Assembly (NCBI GenBank): GCA_963575745.1
Contig: CAUYUJ010011447.1
Span: 897,501-961,500 of the forward strand
Length of the DNA stretch: 64,000 bases
Source: Prorocentrum cordatum
Taxonomy: Eukaryota; Sar; Dinophyceae; Prorocentrales; Prorocentraceae
Direction of reading: 5' to 3'
The notes below the pieces were generated by a model. It was not told the DNA's origin and ran no database searches. It saw only the letters and a program-made list of their open reading frames with translations. A program made the translations under genes and the position numbers. Shown piece after piece: positions 36,164 to 46,144 of the stretch (position 1 is its first letter; every line of letters begins with the position of its first letter).

Positions 36164-37367
36164 GCACGGCGCCCAGCTCGGAGAGGTACGCCTACGCAGT
36201 ATGCGCCCGGATGCTTGGCTCCCTGGGCACAGTGCGCTTCGGCTCTATTCAGCGGATGTGGGCTCGGCGAATGCGCAGATACTAACTCGACTCTGGCCAC
36301 TACCAGACGGCCCGAACGGGACCTCACACCCAGCCAACACCAGGGCCGCCCCACCTGTCATCACAGACGACTGGCTACGAGACAACGCCAGGGCAATGAG
36401 CAGGAACGCACCAAACACGCTACCCAACGAGTACCACGGAGAAGGCCTGCGGGACTACGAGACTGTCCTTCAGCCTGGGGAATACCTGCTCGCGGCAGTG
36501 GCTGCAGGGGGAGCAGTAGAGCTTACCACTAGTGGTGAGGCAGGCTTCCTCTTCACCTCAGTCCCTACCTGGGCGACGATACTCCTCCCCGCAGACGCAG
36601 ACATTAGAGCAGCCGCAAGGGGTGCAGACAGACCACAAGCCAGGCTGAAGCTACAACTGGCCGCTGGTCCAATACACGTCGCACGCCTGGACTCCACTCC
36701 CGCGGTGGCCCCATTCCCCGCCTCTGTGGGACTGCAGGTCAACGTACCCACTCAGCAACCTCTCCCCAGACGCACCACCGCCTCCCTTAACCCACTCCCT
36801 GGTCCAGCCAGGCCCACACACTTCCCAGAGCTGGCCGAGGTCCTCGCGAGCACATGCAGACCCTCCCCGGGAGACCTGGCACGAGCAGACGAGGATGCCG
36901 TAGGAATCGCGCGAGGCATGTTGGGTAGGTTCGTTGCAGTTGTCCCTGAGCAATTGGTGCACGACATGGCCCGGGGCGTGCAGCGCCGGATCGCGCTCGA
37001 AATTCGAAGGCACTTGGAAGGCCGGCCCATGCAGAGGTACAACTGGGACATGTTCGCCGCAATCTGGATCCTGCAGCTCGCCAACCCGAGAAACCTGGAC
37101 CGTGACCACGTGTGGCAGCTCATCCGTGAGCTCGGAATCCGAGAGGAGGTCACGAGACAGCTCCCGTTCACACAATGGCTCGCGCCCGAAACTGGCGCCA
37201 CTTATTCGGCACACCAGCCATGGCTCGAGGTCCCTGGATCTAGGCGCCGATGTGGACGCCGCTACTGCGCATCCCATCCCAGAGAATGTCACCAACGCCC
37301 TGGGCGCCCTTATCAACCGGCTCTCAAACCTCCACTGGGAAGAGCGGCAACGATCCTGGTAGAGTGA
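35991..37367 (+). CDS. ORF2 middle part, copy B
   Basis: Real coding runs from about 36110 (PRRAIQPQILEITTMDRHG) to about 37240 (WLEVPGS). It covers the conserved RMRPDAWLPGH-like block, LTRLWPLPDGPNGTSHP, GEAGFLFTSVPTWATILLPA and NWDMFAAIWILQLAN. Unlike copy A, it has no stop at FPELAEVLA. After 37240 coding passes through another frame for about 120 bases before the linker. Confidence 0.55.
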   Translation: MPRQFGSSLRRRAGILCTERPPSPENSRSTWTPWPAPPSEAPRRAIQPQILEITTMDRHGAQLGEVRLRSMRPDAWLPGHSALRLYSADVGSANAQILTRLWPLPDGPNGTSHPANTRAAPPVITDDWLRDNARAMSRNAPNTLPNEYHGEGLRDYETVLQPGEYLLAAVAAGGAVELTTSGEAGFLFTSVPTWATILLPADADIRAAARGADRPQARLKLQLAAGPIHVARLDSTPAVAPFPASVGLQVNVPTQQPLPRRTTASLNPLPGPARPTHFPELAEVLASTCRPSPGDLARADEDAVGIARGMLGRFVAVVPEQLVHDMARGVQRRIALEIRRHLEGRPMQRYNWDMFAAIWILQLANPRNLDRDHVWQLIRELGIREEVTRQLPFTQWLAPETGATYSAHQPWLEVPGSRRRCGRRYCASHPRECHQRPGRPYQPALKPPLGRAATILVE

Positions 37368-38165
37368 CTCGGGGACGGAGAGGAGGCTCCCAGGCAGCCA
37401 GAACCACAGACGCGGGGGACAGGCCCGTCGACCCTCCAGGTACTAACGAGCGCAGGAGCCGCAGCCGGGTAAACCCCGCGACCGACGCTGCAGGCACGCA
37501 AGCCAGCGCCGAGAGACCGTCAGCCACCCCAGGCCTCGGTTCGACAGCGCACCCGGCAGGCCCAGAGATGGCGACAGCGCCAACAGAACAGACGGGTGCA
37601 GGCCCCAATGCGGGGTCCGAAGACAGCCCTGCTACGGATGCGGGTGGGACACAACCACAGACCGCGGCACCAGCACCAGGCGCGGGTGCGGCACCACCAT
37701 CCCTGGGCAGCACGCCAGGAGGAGGCGGAGCGGTGGACAACGGCGAAGGGCGCGAGGACTACACCAGGCAAGGGCCCCCGCGGATGACCCCTGTGAATCC
37801 CGCGACACCCAGCGGGGGAACTATGCAGACCCGGGCCCCTGCAGATGAAGCGAGACGGAGCCCCGGGAGTGCAGACAACCCCGCGCCAAAGGATACCCCT
37901 GCCGCGCCAGCAGGAGAAAATGGAACGGGCACCGCAGGCAGTCCCGAGAACCACATTAACGCAGATCCCCCCAGGAGCGATCATACCTTCCCAGCAGATG
38001 CGCGAGCCAACCTGGAGCAGCCCACAGCAGGAAACGAGGAGGCCGCGACGCCAGACAGCGCCAGGGACAGGCAGTACACACCAGAAGCCACCAGGGCAGC
38101 GAGCAACGGAGGGGAAGGAGCCTTGACAAACGCACCTCCACGGGTCTCAACGGACCCGACACCAG
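37250..38165 (+). CDS. ORF2 C-terminal linker, copy B
   Basis: From about 37365 the frame encodes a Pro/Ala/Gly/Thr-rich, poorly conserved linker that ends near the ORF3 start. The copy A equivalent ends in TAG TAA; in copy B a one-base difference removes the stop in this frame, which stays open to 38362. The first ~110 bases belong to a neighbouring frame. Confidence 0.4.
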
Positions 38166-38241
38166 CACGGTGGAAAGTTGCACTAGCGAGCCCCTGGGTC
38201 GAGGAGATACGCCGAGAAACGGGCTTGGGCTCCCACCGTGC

Positions 38242-40707
38242 ATGGAGGCGGATTGGCGACGGAAGTGCGAAGCAATGGCGCGCGCGCTCAGGCAAGCACA
38301 ATTGCAGGTCACAGACGGCACAGGTAGTCCTCCCACCGCAGACGAATGGAACCGAGTGCTGAGCGCGATAGCTTGGGCCGCTGCAATACCACAACTTGAC
38401 AAAACTGTGCGGGACCTGCATGAAGACCTTGACCTAGCAAATCGAATTCCAGACGCCTTCAGCGCCTATTGGAACACCCATCCACCCACTGGGACGCGCA
38501 ACCCCATGGGTAGGATAATTCACACACGCGTTGCGGCGCTAACGGCAGACGCGGCCTGTGCCCAACTACGGCAGCTTGCTGGCGGCCCAGCGGCTCGCTC
38601 GGACAACGCGCTGGCTCCCGAGGCCCCCTTCCAGGACCTTACACCTGCCATGCTTCGCACCATTCTGCGGGCGGGCGCCGGCTCTCCATTCTCCGACGAC
38701 AGAGACCAGGTCTTAAAGGAAACGGTAGAGGCCTCCGCAAGGAACCTCCGCAGAACCGGAAGCACCGCCCGTCGCGCCAGCACGCCCAGACGCGCACGCG
38801 CACCGGCCGAAACTGGCGGGAACACAGCAGAGACCGCTGCAGCCAGGCGCGGCCGAACCAGAAGGGCGGCCGGACCACGACTGCGTGGAGCTAGCGCTCA
38901 GCCACGCAGCACCGCTGCCGCCAGGGCGCACAGAAGCCCGTCCCGCCGAGCTCCCCGGGGCACGGCGGAAGGCGCACGTAGGACAACCCAACGAGACACT
39001 TCACGAGCCAGACCAGCAGGCAACACCAGCAGGGAAAGATCCACCAGACCAGGCACCAGGACACCCAATTCCAGGACCCTGGTCGATCTCTGGGAGCGCA
39101 CCAGCCATCGAGCGGACGATGGCACCCCTCCCGCCATCGCAGGCCGCGGCATCACAAGGCAAGCATCCAGGCCAGCAAGTGCAGAGGACGGCCAAACACG
39201 CAGAGCGCGGCCCCGACCAGCGGGGTTCACACCAGACGAGGCCACCGCAGCTCCCCAGCCGGCCGACGTACTCCAACAGGTATGGGAGCGCCACAGGGAT
39301 GAACGGACCGGTCTCTCCCCAGTCGCCCCCGCAGACACTACGCTTGCTGCGTACCAAATTGCAGGTCTGGACAACACACAGATCATCGGCACGCTCAGGA
39401 CTCTTCAGCAGGACGGCGTTGTTTCCCTCTGCCCCACCGACGACGCCTGGGATATCTCGGGACACCTCAGGCTTCATACAAACGCCCGCCCTGGACAAGG
39501 CGACGACTGGACACTCGATTTCACACAGCAGACAAGAGCCCGAGTTGTAGACCCGAGACCGAGCCCGTGTGCGGCCACAGGACCAAGCCTACACCTCGTC
39601 TCACTCTTCGATGGATGGGGACTGCCAAGACTAGCGATCGGCGACCTCATGGCAAAAGTCGTCACGGTTCCACGCTTCAGAGCCTCCGCCTTTGTCGAAA
39701 TTAACGAAGAAGCCGCATCTCGAGTGGAGAGGCGCTGGGGCCGCGACAACGCTGCACGTTGCGATGGAGGCCCTCCGCACGAGAGACTAGGAGTCGACGT
39801 CTGGGACCTGCTAAGGGGAGAGGAGGATCATAATCCCTGGTCTAGCCACCTGAGAACTCTTGACCCTGGAAGCCTCCTGGTCATCATTGCCGGACTCCCA
39901 TGCAAAAACCTGTCCTCAGCAAGCCAACACGGACAATTGGACGGACTTGCCGGCTCCCAGTCGGTGCACTTCTTCGTCGTGCCGCTCCTGTGGGGCATCG
40001 CACGCAGGCTACGGCCGGACGTCCGCGTCCTAGTGTGCTGCGAAAGCCCAGCCACGATGCAAGCGGCACACAAGCAGGCAATGTGTACGGCCCTGGGAGA
40101 GATACCGCTCGACTGGGCGGCGCGCCTCGATGCTGCCTCCTCAGTGGCCAGCCCAAGAGACCGCCTCTGGCTCAGTAATTGTCCTCCCGCTGAAGATTCC
40201 GTCACGCATCCCAGACTCCCGAGCCCCTGGGGAAAACGGTGGACATACCGACCAGACGGACGCATCCCAACTTGGACCCAGTCCAGGGCCCCGGCCAGTG
40301 CCCCCGAAGCCATAGTCCCGAGCAGCTACCAGACGCACCCATTGTGCCTCCTGTACAGCGAAGACAGCAGCTACAGGTGGCTCCTCCGCACTCTTGCCGA
40401 CACCAGGAACGGCATCAAGAACATCCTCGCGGGGGCGGGGGCCGAGCGATGTTTCCAGGGCTGCACTGAGGGGCTGGCTCTCGTCTGTCAAGGCAGAGAA
40501 CGGGAGTCTAGCCAGCGAAGGAAAGGTCAAGGCTTGGGCAGGATGGCTGCTTGCGCACGGAAGAGAGCATGGACTCCGGGTCCCATCCCCCGAAGAGCGG
40601 GCTCGAGCAGTGGGCCTCGGGTCCTACTACCGGTCCTTAGCCGTCAGGGGGAGAATGCTCTACGACGCCGTTGGCATCCATTGCGACCCGAGGTGCCTCC
40701 AACGTAG
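38242..40707 (+). CDS. ORF3 N-terminus with DNMT3-like cytosine-C5 methyltransferase, copy B
   Basis: The start MEADWRRKCEAMARALRQAQ is supported by copy A. Residues 1-100 are helical, about 100-380 an Arg/Ala/Pro-rich linker, and about 450-720 a C5-methyltransferase. Motif I is LVSLFDGWG (Asp at residue 457). An acidic residue after motif I is in AFVEINEEA. Motif IV is AGLPCKNLSSA with the catalytic Cys at residue 554 (39901-39903). Motif VI is CESPATM, where ENV is usual; the Glu is kept. Motif VIII is PRDRLWLSN at residue 638. Spacing between motifs IV and VI looks closest to DNMT3. Family activity is transfer of methyl from S-adenosylmethionine to cytosine in DNA. The frame is left near 40440 at G runs; the end of the open frame is not coding. 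Confidence 0.75.
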   Translation: MEADWRRKCEAMARALRQAQLQVTDGTGSPPTADEWNRVLSAIAWAAAIPQLDKTVRDLHEDLDLANRIPDAFSAYWNTHPPTGTRNPMGRIIHTRVAALTADAACAQLRQLAGGPAARSDNALAPEAPFQDLTPAMLRTILRAGAGSPFSDDRDQVLKETVEASARNLRRTGSTARRASTPRRARAPAETGGNTAETAAARRGRTRRAAGPRLRGASAQPRSTAAARAHRSPSRRAPRGTAEGARRTTQRDTSRARPAGNTSRERSTRPGTRTPNSRTLVDLWERTSHRADDGTPPAIAGRGITRQASRPASAEDGQTRRARPRPAGFTPDEATAAPQPADVLQQVWERHRDERTGLSPVAPADTTLAAYQIAGLDNTQIIGTLRTLQQDGVVSLCPTDDAWDISGHLRLHTNARPGQGDDWTLDFTQQTRARVVDPRPSPCAATGPSLHLVSLFDGWGLPRLAIGDLMAKVVTVPRFRASAFVEINEEAASRVERRWGRDNAARCDGGPPHERLGVDVWDLLRGEEDHNPWSSHLRTLDPGSLLVIIAGLPCKNLSSASQHGQLDGLAGSQSVHFFVVPLLWGIARRLRPDVRVLVCCESPATMQAAHKQAMCTALGEIPLDWAARLDAASSVASPRDRLWLSNCPPAEDSVTHPRLPSPWGKRWTYRPDGRIPTWTQSRAPASAPEAIVPSSYQTHPLCLLYSEDSSYRWLLRTLADTRNGIKNILAGAGAERCFQGCTEGLALVCQGRERESSQRRKGQGLGRMAACARKRAWTPGPIPRRAGSSSGPRVLLPVLSRQGENALRRRWHPLRPEVPPT

Positions 40708-40945
40708 ACTCGTTTCCTGCATCCTGGCATGGAGCAGGGACGAACCCATACCCGGACAGCAGCATGATGCACCGACCGAGAGGCACGTGTGGACCGCATG
40801 GAGACAGGCGCGCAGCTTCGCGGACAGAAACTGCCCCTGGGCACCGCTCGCCGAAAACCCCTTCCCAGACGACATAGTACGAAGCAAGCTGCAGCAGCAG
40901 CATGTCCAGCCCGGGCTGCCGTTCCCCCAGACTCGCCTGAAGACC
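40394..40945 (+). CDS. ORF3 region between methyltransferase and endonuclease, copy B
   Basis: From about 40440 this frame continues ORF3: LRGWLSSVKAENGSLASEG, WAGWLLAHGREHGLRVPS, DPRCLQRRLVSCILAWSRD, TAWRQARSFADRNCPWAPL. Part of it is found in copy A after the deletion. It may be the C-terminal part of the methyltransferase domain or a separate helical domain. Near 40945 coding passes to the endonuclease frame. Confidence 0.55.
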
Positions 40946-42855
40946 CAAGGTCGCTGCACCGCGCCCTCGGGTCTCCCCCGACCACGAATCTCGTACCGGG
41001 GGCGAGAACTAGAGCATGGCAAGCTGCCAGCTCTTCCCTGGGTCGTGCCTTGGCACTGCGCTGTAACTACACCGTCCGGCGGCCACGGTCCCTCTGGGCT
41101 TACCTACACGCATCCGCCTGGGACAACCCCACATGGGCGGACATGTGTGGGGATCGGTCTTTGCGGACCTTGGTAGACGCAATTGCTAACGCCACGCAGC
41201 CCGGCACGCTGAAACTGGGCTGCTGGAACGTCAGATACCTCAAAAGTACGACAGCACACAAGAACATGATCAAGCACGCCTTTCTGACGCAGATGACCAC
41301 CAACGGGAGAATTAGACTCATTCAGGAGACCCACTGGACTGAGCATGAAGCGGCCGTCTGGTCCACCATGTGCCACGCTCGCACGCTTATCGCATCGCCT
41401 GCCTACATAGGACCGGCCGGGGGCCGCGCCGGCGGCGTGGCAATCCTCATCCCGCACGGCACGGCGCTTGTTCGGACTGAGGATCTTGTCCCTGGGTGCG
41501 CCGTTGCAGCCACGATCAGACGAGGTGAAAGCACCTACCGCCTGGCATCGGTGTACCTCCCTCCGTCCAGGAAGTCCGAAACCATAGATGCGATTCGTCA
41601 GGCCATCGAGAGATGGGATGACACCCCCACATACTGGGGGGGTGACATGAACATACAGGTTGACAACCCCAGAGAAGGCGAAACCGACGAAGCTGCGGCC
41701 CTCACCGACCTGCTCGCGCAGACAGGATTGAGCGTCTGCCACTGCGACGGCCCCACCAGGGTTGACGCAGACAACGAGTCGCAAATCGACATCGTCGCTT
41801 GCCCTTACCGACAACTTGGGGCCTATGGAGTCAGGAAAGCATGGAAACCGTCAGTATCTGACCACGCCATCCTGTACCTGGAGCCACAGGGCGCCCCCAG
41901 AACCCGCAGAGACAACACCATACGGGCCGGTGACTTACGCCTCCTGCCGGGCGAGGCGCATGCCGAACTAAGAGCCCTTTACACCTTCCTCGAGCGTGCC
42001 TTCGGACTGCCCGACATCGACCTGGCTGGACTCCTGCAACCTGCCGACTGGGTCCGTCCGGCGGCCCCTGGTCAATTCCCAGCGAGACACAGGGACAACG
42101 ACGACGGTGAAGGAGAAAGAGATCAGGAGCCTTCAGCTCCACCTCTGGCCCCTCCCCTGGTGGGCGATCACACCGTCCCCCTCGGTCCTGCCCTGCTCAC
42201 TCTTGGTCGCCACGCCATGTCGGCGGCCATACAGGACTGGTGGAGGAAGTGGCGCAGGGTCAAAACCAATCGCTCCCCAGGTACCCTGCTCGCTGCTGCG
42301 GCGAGATCCGAGTCCAGCACACGCCCAGTGGGGACACTCGCGGCCTGGATTGCCGAGTACGAGTGGGACGGCAACGACCTGACCCCCCAGCAGGCCGCCT
42401 TCTGGTTACGAAAGTGGGACAACGACACTGCTCAGAGACGGGCTGCTCGACTCACCCCCGTACAAAGGAGCCCTGGCGTCGAGCGCCCCGCTCTCGCCTC
42501 GCACAACCGCACGGGCCGAGAAATCTTTGTCAAAACGCACGCCATTCTCGGGGTGCGTGACACTGATGGGAGGTGGAAGAAACGCACGAAGGAATTTGAC
42601 GACGTCCTCTGGCGGAGCCGTAACCACATCTGGCAAACTGCTCCCCCCCTTCCCCCAGCTGCGGACCGAATCCTTGACGAGTACTTCCGGCACAAGGATC
42701 TTGGGCAGTTCCCGGACTCCCCAAATCCGCAGTGGGGCAGGATTGCCTCCCTCGTCTTGGGTCCAAGCGGCAGTGCTCCTGGGGTGGATGGAGAACCGTG
42801 CGAACCGTACCACCCCGGGGCCCGTTTCGTTGCCTGCCTGCTCGCGCAAGCCTAG
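40945..42855 (+). CDS. ORF3: APE-type endonuclease and start of RT, copy B
   Basis: The open frame begins at 40789; coding similarity starts near 40945. The endonuclease is complete: GCWNVRYL (Asn 41227), QETHWTEH (Glu 41326), GGVAILIP, YRLASVYLPPSR, WGGDMN (Asp 41644), DADNESQIDIVA, and SDHAILYLEP (Asp 41860, His 41863). The 310-residue helical linker and the first RT block GSAPGVDGEP follow. TAG at 42853 replaces TGG of copy A. As the only uninterrupted endonuclease in the window it is the best guide to the family. Confidence 0.8.
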   Translation, partial: PRSLHRALGSPPTTNLVPGARTRAWQAASSSLGRALALRCNYTVRRPRSLWAYLHASAWDNPTWADMCGDRSLRTLVDAIANATQPGTLKLGCWNVRYLKSTTAHKNMIKHAFLTQMTTNGRIRLIQETHWTEHEAAVWSTMCHARTLIASPAYIGPAGGRAGGVAILIPHGTALVRTEDLVPGCAVAATIRRGESTYRLASVYLPPSRKSETIDAIRQAIERWDDTPTYWGGDMNIQVDNPREGETDEAAALTDLLAQTGLSVCHCDGPTRVDADNESQIDIVACPYRQLGAYGVRKAWKPSVSDHAILYLEPQGAPRTRRDNTIRAGDLRLLPGEAHAELRALYTFLERAFGLPDIDLAGLLQPADWVRPAAPGQFPARHRDNDDGEGERDQEPSAPPLAPPLVGDHTVPLGPALLTLGRHAMSAAIQDWWRKWRRVKTNRSPGTLLAAAARSESSTRPVGTLAAWIAEYEWDGNDLTPQQAAFWLRKWDNDTAQRRAARLTPVQRSPGVERPALASHNRTGREIFVKTHAILGVRDTDGRWKKRTKEFDDVLWRSRNHIWQTAPPLPPAADRILDEYFRHKDLGQFPDSPNPQWGRIASLVLGPSGSAPGVDGEPCEPYHPGARFVACLLAQA

Positions 42856-42915
42856 TACGCCGCTGACCTGAATCCAGATCTTATAGACCTGGTCCTGGGC
42901 CCTTCCATTGATCTG

Positions 42916-43188
42916 TTGGTCTGGATCGGCAAAAAGGCGACTGCTGAGTTGCCCAGCGACATGCGACCCTTACAACTCCCCACCTGCCTACGGAGACTGC
43001 ACGGTGCGACCATTGCCGACCAGCTTGGCCCCGTGATCGAACCCAGACTCAGCCCTCATCAAGCGGCCAAGCGAGGGGGACAGTGCGGCCCAAACATCAC
43101 ATCTGCCACTAACCACCTTGCCCTGGACCCGGTGCCCGACACCGAACCCGGGCCATCGTGGACAGCCCTGCTGGGCGAGCACCAATAG
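42916..43188 (+). CDS. ORF3: RT blocks after the first stop, copy B
   Basis: Same frame after TAG 42853. Encodes the blocks SDMRPLQLPTCLRRLHGATI and QCGPNITSATNHLAL of the reverse transcriptase. Ends at TAG 43186; copy A reads through at this site. The frame re-opens directly in the next entry. Confidence 0.65.
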   Translation: MVWIGKKATAELPSDMRPLQLPTCLRRLHGATIADQLGPVIEPRLSPHQAAKRGGQCGPNITSATNHLALDPVPDTEPGPSWTALLGEHQ

Positions 43189-43191
43189 GCC

Positions 43192-44607
43192 GTGGACCAG
43201 TACATACAGAGCGCCACAAGATCCCTGGGCCCAGCCCCCAGCACGGCCGTCCTCTTCTGCGACCAGAACAAAACTTTTGAGCGCATATCCCTGCAATGGA
43301 TGGGGCAGCTGACGGATCGCTGGCAACTCCCCAGCTGGCTTCTTCACTCAGTGGACGCCCTGGTCAGCAGCAGGAGCGTGCGCACCTGCAAAGGGAAATA
43401 CAAGAGCAGGATAAGGAAGCTCCTCCGCTCCATCGGAATGGGGGGCACCGCCTCCCCGCTCCTCTGGCGCCTGGGCTATGACCCTCTCATCTGCGCCCTT
43501 GCAAACATCACGGGGTCGGGTGACCCGACGTACGTGGGCGACCTGGCCGCGCTACTAGGCGCCACAGCCCAAACACTCCGTGCTGGCATTGCGCTGCCGT
43601 GGCTCGCAAGGGCGGCCGGACTCCTGGTTGAAGCCCACAAGTGCAAGGGCATCGAGGCACCATGCAGGGTCGACGTCAGGCAACTCCTGGCAACTGCCCC
43701 CGTGGACTTCACTGACAATGGCACCACGACGACGGTCACGGGCCTTCCGGAGGCACTTATACTGGAAATGATCAGACGGGTCGGAGGGCCGGACAACGCC
43801 GCGTTGTGTACTCCCTGGAGCTGCCCCTGCAGGTGCAACTTCAAAACGGCGCTGGTTCCAGCCAGCAACCACGAGTGGTGGAGACGCGCCATGGACTACA
43901 CCCCCTTCGGCTCGTCCGCTGTGCGGCCTCAGTGGCCCTACCTCGGCGCCTGCGTCGTATCTCGGGCTGCCGAAGGAGAGACCTCACCGCCCAGGGGCAC
44001 CATGACCCGAGGACAGCTCGATGCTCTCGTCGCGGGCACTTGGGGCAAACCGCTCCCCAAACTCCGGGACAAAGCCATGGCCCTGCATCTGGCCAACATG
44101 TCGCCTAACAAAACCGTCCTTGCCTGGAATACCTATCTGATTGCGCTCATCCCCTACCCCTCGCATTACTCTCTCCCCGACACCGTTCATGAAAGGGCGC
44201 TTCGAGCCCACCTTAGAGTCGCTCTCGGCCTGGCCTCTGCTTCCTGGATTCCCGACAACATTCTCACTGGCCTGGGCATCCGGTTCCAGATCCCTGGCTG
44301 CCCCAAGTGCCCGGTCGCCACCTCGCGTGCAATCGCAGCCAGAGCCCACGTCCTGGACGACCTGTGGGGCCCGCCCCAGTCACGACAGAAGGCTGGGAGA
44401 AGGTGGAACAAACTCGCGAAATGGGCACGGAAATTTCCGCCCCGGCAAGAGCCCCTCAGACCCGGCTCCAAGGTTCTGACTGACTCCAGGGCAGCCGACT
44501 TATTCAATCGAGCGGTGAGAGAGCCTCGATGGCGGGCTCGCTACTTCGGTTGGGTGGTCTATGTCGCGGCCTGGTCGCAGCTACATGGACACATCGTCAA
44601 CAAATGA
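43192..44607 (+). CDS. ORF3: RT catalytic region, copy B
   Basis: Motif A is CDQNKTFERIS with Asp at 43261-43263. The block IGMGGTASPLLW precedes the active-site strand PTYVGDLAALL at 43531-43542. As in copy A, Gly replaces the first Asp of YxDD, and the Gly codons differ (GGC here, GGT there), so the residue is kept rather than newly mutated. The following 350 residues match the RT thumb and linker of copy A. TGA at 44605 replaces TGG. Confidence 0.7.
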   Translation: MDQYIQSATRSLGPAPSTAVLFCDQNKTFERISLQWMGQLTDRWQLPSWLLHSVDALVSSRSVRTCKGKYKSRIRKLLRSIGMGGTASPLLWRLGYDPLICALANITGSGDPTYVGDLAALLGATAQTLRAGIALPWLARAAGLLVEAHKCKGIEAPCRVDVRQLLATAPVDFTDNGTTTTVTGLPEALILEMIRRVGGPDNAALCTPWSCPCRCNFKTALVPASNHEWWRRAMDYTPFGSSAVRPQWPYLGACVVSRAAEGETSPPRGTMTRGQLDALVAGTWGKPLPKLRDKAMALHLANMSPNKTVLAWNTYLIALIPYPSHYSLPDTVHERALRAHLRVALGLASASWIPDNILTGLGIRFQIPGCPKCPVATSRAIAARAHVLDDLWGPPQSRQKAGRRWNKLAKWARKFPPRQEPLRPGSKVLTDSRAADLFNRAVREPRWRARYFGWVVYVAAWSQLHGHIVNK

Positions 44608-45504
44608 TTCACCGCAACCAGCGACGAGCGCAGATGGGCGCAGACAGATGGCGCGGAATGGTCTCTCCTGGGACACTGTGCATCCTTTACCGAGGCACAC
44701 CACGTCCTCCGGCATCTGGCCAAGGGGCTACCCGGTTCTGCGCGACGGCGAAGCGTGGCAGACAGGATCCCCCACCAGTGCAGCTGCGGCAGACCTGCCA
44801 AGAGAGTTTGGCTCACAGCCGGCCAGCGAGACGACGGACAGGCCTGGTGTGACGCCTGCCTTAGGTCCTGGAGCGGTGAGGCCGTCCTCTGGCCTCTCCT
44901 AGACGACGACGCCCCCCCCGAAGACCTGCGCGCACTTGCTGCCGAGCGAAGAAGGCACCATGCTAGCATTAGCGTCTCCATGCGGCAAGGACTCTACGGA
45001 GCCTGTCCACTCTGTGGCCTTGGAGAGGCCACAACCGAGCACGTGTGGTGCTGGTGCCCCGCGGCTGCCCTTGCCTGGGAAAAATCCAAAGCCCCGGACC
45101 GTCCCAGGGACCTGGCCACGGCGATGTGCACTAGGGGACTACACCAGAGGCTAGTCTGCCGACTGTTGCACCAACTCTCCTTCAGGTACTGTGTGAACTT
45201 GGACTGCACCCCCATTGGCGCTGACGAAGCCGCCAGACTCATTGTCCAGGGTATCGCTGTCCCCGACTCCGACCTCCAGGACGACGACGAAGCTGACGAT
45301 GACCTGCATGAAGGGCAGCCTCCCGTCGCCCCGGCAGACGAAACCGCAGTCTGGGCCCCTATGCTCGACCTCTGTCAGCTGCGCCACCCAAGGGCCGCAC
45401 TTACGGCGCATCCGCGGTGCCGCCGGACCACATCTTGGCAGACAAGCACCACGCGCCGGAGGGGAAATCCGGCGCCCCCCTATCACCACGAGAGCCACGC
45501 GTAG
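44608..45504 (+). CDS. ORF3: zinc knuckle region, copy B
   Basis: Same frame after TGA 44605; the first Met is at 44755, but coding similarity runs through from 44608. A C-x-C-x3..C-rich stretch (CSCGRPAKRVW) and the motif CPLCGLGEATTEHVWCWCPA are shared with copy A and resemble the zinc finger found after the RT in LINEs. Conserved sequence leaves the frame near 45370; the rest is out of frame. Confidence 0.65.
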   Translation, partial: FTATSDERRWAQTDGAEWSLLGHCASFTEAHHVLRHLAKGLPGSARRRSVADRIPHQCSCGRPAKRVWLTAGQRDDGQAWCDACLRSWSGEAVLWPLLDDDAPPEDLRALAAERRRHHASISVSMRQGLYGACPLCGLGEATTEHVWCWCPAAALAWEKSKAPDRPRDLATAMCTRGLHQRLVCRLLHQLSFRYCVNLDCTPIGADEAARLIVQGIAVPDSDLQDDDEADDDLHEGQPPVAPADETAVWAPMLDLCQLRHPRAALTAHPRCRRTTSWQTSTTRRRGNPAPPYHHESHA

Positions 45505-46144
45505 TGGTGACAGGCTAGCAGTCCTCCAAGCCGGTGACCCCAGAGCGGGCTGGATGCCCCCTGGGCGGGGCTGGTTCCCATGCCCCAGGACAGACAGGGA
45601 CCCCAGCGCCCTCTGGACCAAAGCGTATTGCAAACTCTGTGACCAACACACCCTCGTGCTCAGAGCCGGCAGGGACATGGGCGTTGGCGAAGAAATCACA
45701 GTCAGAGACTCCCCGCTCCCTGCCGCCGACTCTGCCCAATGGCCCTGCGAGCTTGCGTTCGACGGGGGGGCACGCCGAATCGGAGAAGGGGACAAGGTCT
45801 CGGGTGCGGCGGCGGTTCTTTGGAGGCATGACCCACGCCGCGGCTACCCGCGCGTCGCAGCGGTCGCTGCGGTGGCCCTCCCAGGCTGCGACGCGCACAG
45901 ACGGCCGAGGCCTCTGGGTGCAGAGCTGGCCTCGCCCTGCTCCCTCACGTTGAAGACACGCTCCGTGGCGCCAATGTGGTTGGCGAGAACCTGGCTGCCA
46001 TCCGATACGGGGCCGGCACTGGACGCTATCGGCGGCTCCATCTGGCACAACAAATGGACTTTGCCCTCAGGCAAGCCAGTGAGTCGGGATGGGCCCTCAC
46101 ATGGCAGGCGGTGCGACGTCGGCTCAACACACGGCACTAATTAG
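45215..46144 (+). CDS. ORF3: RNase H, frame-shifted, copy B
   Basis: From about 45370 the frame encodes the linker and the start of RNase H (LAFDGGARRIGEGDKVSG, first catalytic Asp). One base is missing near 45892 relative to copy A (gacgcgcac versus gacaacgcac), so the Glu and the later Asp residues are coded in the next frame, followed by a decayed end. Copy A has the full RNase H set. RNase H would remove element RNA from the RNA-DNA hybrid. Confidence 0.6.
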   Translation: MALTKPPDSLSRVSLSPTPTSRTTTKLTMTCMKGSLPSPRQTKPQSGPLCSTSVSCATQGPHLRRIRGAAGPHLGRQAPRAGGEIRRPPITTRATRSGDRLAVLQAGDPRAGWMPPGRGWFPCPRTDRDPSALWTKAYCKLCDQHTLVLRAGRDMGVGEEITVRDSPLPAADSAQWPCELAFDGGARRIGEGDKVSGAAAVLWRHDPRRGYPRVAAVAAVALPGCDAHRRPRPLGAELASPCSLTLKTRSVAPMWLARTWLPSDTGPALDAIGGSIWHNKWTLPSGKPVSRDGPSHGRRCDVGSTHGTN

